From the NCBI GenBank assembly GCA_021828425.1, contig JAKARN010000067.1, positions 1 to 7,409 of the forward strand: a stretch of 7,409 nucleotides of DNA. The letters are read 5' to 3'. The translations under genes and the position numbers were made by a program. The DNA is from Pseudomonadota bacterium. Its GTDB lineage: Bacteria > Pseudomonadota > Gammaproteobacteria > JAKAQQ01. The notes under the pieces were generated by a model. That model saw only the letters and a list, made by a program, of their open reading frames with translations, searched no databases and had not been told where the DNA came from. The first letter of the stretch is position 1; each line of letters opens with the position of its first letter. Positions 6,532-7,409 of this stretch are shown piece after piece.

Positions 6532-7185
6532 ATGTCCAAGCCTCATCGTTCCCGGGGCACGGGGGAACCATCGCCTCGTCAAGGGACCATGCGCTTTTGG
6601 GATCAGCGTTACGCCGAGCCGGGCTACGCCTACGGAACCCGTCCCAATGATTTCCTGGCGGCGGTGGTCGACCGCCTGCCCCGGGGACGGGTTCTGTCAC
6701 TGGCCGAAGGCGAGGGACGCAACGGTCTCTTTCTGGCCTCGCGGGGATTCGACGTGACCGGCATCGACCAGTCGGCCGTGGGTCTCGAAAAGGCCCGGGC
6801 ACAGGCCCTTGACCGGGGACTGATGCTGAGGACCCTCACGGCGGATCTCGCCGATTACCGGATCGAGCCCGACCGCTGGGAGGTCATCGTGTCGATCTTC
6901 TGCCATCTGCCTTCCACGATCCGCCGGCGTCTCAACCGTGAGGCCGCAACCGGTCTCGTGACGGGAGGGGCCCTGGTCCTCGAAGCCTATACTCCCGAGC
7001 AGATCGGACGGGGTACGGGCGGCCCGGCGGATCCCGATCTCACCCCGACCCTCGAGGAACTCCGATCCGATCTCGCCGGGCTCTCCTTCGAGATCGCGCA
7101 GGAGACAGAACGCGAGGTCCGGGAAGGTCGCTTCCACACCGGCCGGGGTGCGGTCGTCCAGATCTTGGCCTTCCGCACCCCCTGA
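6532..7185 (+). CDS. Class I SAM-dependent methyltransferase, TehB-like
   Basis: This 217-residue soluble protein has a Rossmann methyltransferase fold. The conserved region opens with MRFWDQRYAEPGYAYGTRPN (20-39), typical of TehB-like and related small-molecule methyltransferases. Motif I is VLSLAEGEGRNGLFLAS (54-70), where the Glu/Gly-rich loop would hold S-adenosylmethionine. GIDQS places Asp79 to bind the ribose. ADLADY (104-109) and WEVIVSIFCHLP (116-127) match motifs II-III. The C-terminal half (GGALVLEAYTPEQ and onward) completes the sheet. Residues 1-19 are a basic, probably disordered extension retained because the ribosome site fits ATG 6532. The gene starts 13 nt after the DUF2892 stop, so it is probably in the same operon. 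Methylation of a toxic metalloid, chalcogen or thiol is plausible from context, but the acceptor is unknown; relatives are often annotated only as generic methyltransferases. Confidence 0.88.
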   Translation: MSKPHRSRGTGEPSPRQGTMRFWDQRYAEPGYAYGTRPNDFLAAVVDRLPRGRVLSLAEGEGRNGLFLASRGFDVTGIDQSAVGLEKARAQALDRGLMLRTLTADLADYRIEPDRWEVIVSIFCHLPSTIRRRLNREAATGLVTGGALVLEAYTPEQIGRGTGGPADPDLTPTLEELRSDLAGLSFEIAQETEREVREGRFHTGRGAVVQILAFRTP

Positions 7186-7196
7186 ATCAGGGTGAT

Positions 7197-7213
7197 CCCG
7201 GCCCCGATCCGGG
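7197..7213 (+). terminator. Possible weak terminator hairpin after the methyltransferase gene
   Basis: CCCGG (7197-7201) and CCGGG (7209-7213) can pair across a 7-nt loop and are followed by a short T-rich stretch (GGTTTAT). A second dyad, CCCTGA-A-TCAGGG, sits over the stop codon at 7180-7192. The stem is short and the U-tract poor, so termination is uncertain. A TATCAT at 7219-7224 could be a -10 for the next gene, but no matching -35 is seen. Confidence 0.25.
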
Positions 7214-7253
7214 TGGTTTATCATGGGACCTGCTCCAGCCTGGGAGGCCCGAG

Positions 7254-7409
7254 ATGAAACGCAAGCTGCTCAAGAACGTCCGGGGAGAGACGCTCGGTTA
7301 TCTGGACACGGAGGAGGATGGCCGCCGGTCCGCGAAGGATGTCCGCGGCAAGCTCGTCGGCCGCTACGACCCCCGGACCGACCTCACCTACAACGAAAAG
7401 GGCGAGACC
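7254..7409 (+). CDS. Small repeat-containing hypothetical protein, N-terminal part
   Basis: ATG 7254 follows a good Shine-Dalgarno (GGGAGG at 7242-7247, 6-nt spacing) and opens a frame that runs without stop to the window edge, giving 52 residues. The visible part is hydrophilic and contains an imperfect internal repeat: KNVRGETLGYLD at 7-18 and KDVRGKLVGRYD at 28-39, then TYNEKGET, which may begin a third unit. Short Gly/Asp-turn repeats of this kind usually form beta-hairpins. From memory, it resembles small conserved hypothetical proteins with an LGYYDP...TYD..G pattern; no function is assigned to those that I know of. There is no signal peptide or membrane segment in what is visible. It may or may not belong to the efflux operon, given the 68-bp gap. 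Confidence 0.7.
   Translation, partial: MKRKLLKNVRGETLGYLDTEEDGRRSAKDVRGKLVGRYDPRTDLTYNEKGET

Noticed and set aside
6589..6591. Internal ATG as the methyltransferase start
   Set aside because: It begins the conserved part, but no good ribosome site lies in front of it, whereas ATG 6532 has GGAGAA at the right distance. It remains a minor possibility.
1..7409. tRNA, rRNA, CRISPR array, insertion sequence or attachment site
   Set aside because: I saw no cloverleaf, regular spaced repeats, transposase or terminal inverted repeats, and the window is almost fully occupied by coding regions.

Overview
The window is GC-rich bacterial DNA from a Gram-negative organism: the main operon encodes an outer-membrane channel, a lipid-anchored periplasmic adaptor and an inner-membrane RND pump, which need two membranes. 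Nothing here fixes the species. The style (high GC, ArsR-type control, sulfur-linked accessory genes) would suit a proteobacterium or a similar metal- or sulfur-exposed environmental bacterium, but that is inference.

Layout. Positions 1-412 (minus strand) hold the N-terminal 137 codons of an ArsR-family repressor that continues past the left edge, where the sequence looks like the linker into a rhodanese domain. Positions about 404-445 are a compact AT-rich divergent control region: a rightward promoter with a perfect -35 (TTGACA) and 17-bp spacer, a leftward TATAAT box, and a dyad that covers both -10 boxes. Positions 478-6303 are three tightly packed plus-strand genes for a complete tripartite efflux pump (TolC-type channel, HlyD/AcrA-type adaptor lipoprotein, 1107-residue RND transporter). 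A 72-residue DUF2892 (YgaP-type) membrane protein starts in the ATGA overlap with the pump gene (6300-6518). A class I SAM-dependent methyltransferase of TehB-like type follows (6532-7185). After a 68-bp gap that may hold a weak terminator, a small repeat-containing protein begins at 7254 and runs off the right edge.

How the genes may work together. The arrangement reads as one stress-responsive operon: an ArsR repressor binds the shared operator and is released by an unknown inducer, so that the pump, the small membrane protein and the methyltransferase are made together. The ArsR plus DUF2892 pairing recalls E. coli ygaV-ygaP (ArsR regulator plus rhodanese-DUF2892 protein), which is linked to sulfide or persulfide. 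The visible repressor has no cysteine and no ArsR metal-binding cysteine motif, and the three pump proteins together contain one cysteine, the adaptor lipid-anchor residue. A reactive sulfur species, chalcogen oxyanion or similar toxicant is therefore a reasonable guess for the substrate or inducer, but the substrate cannot be read from the sequence.
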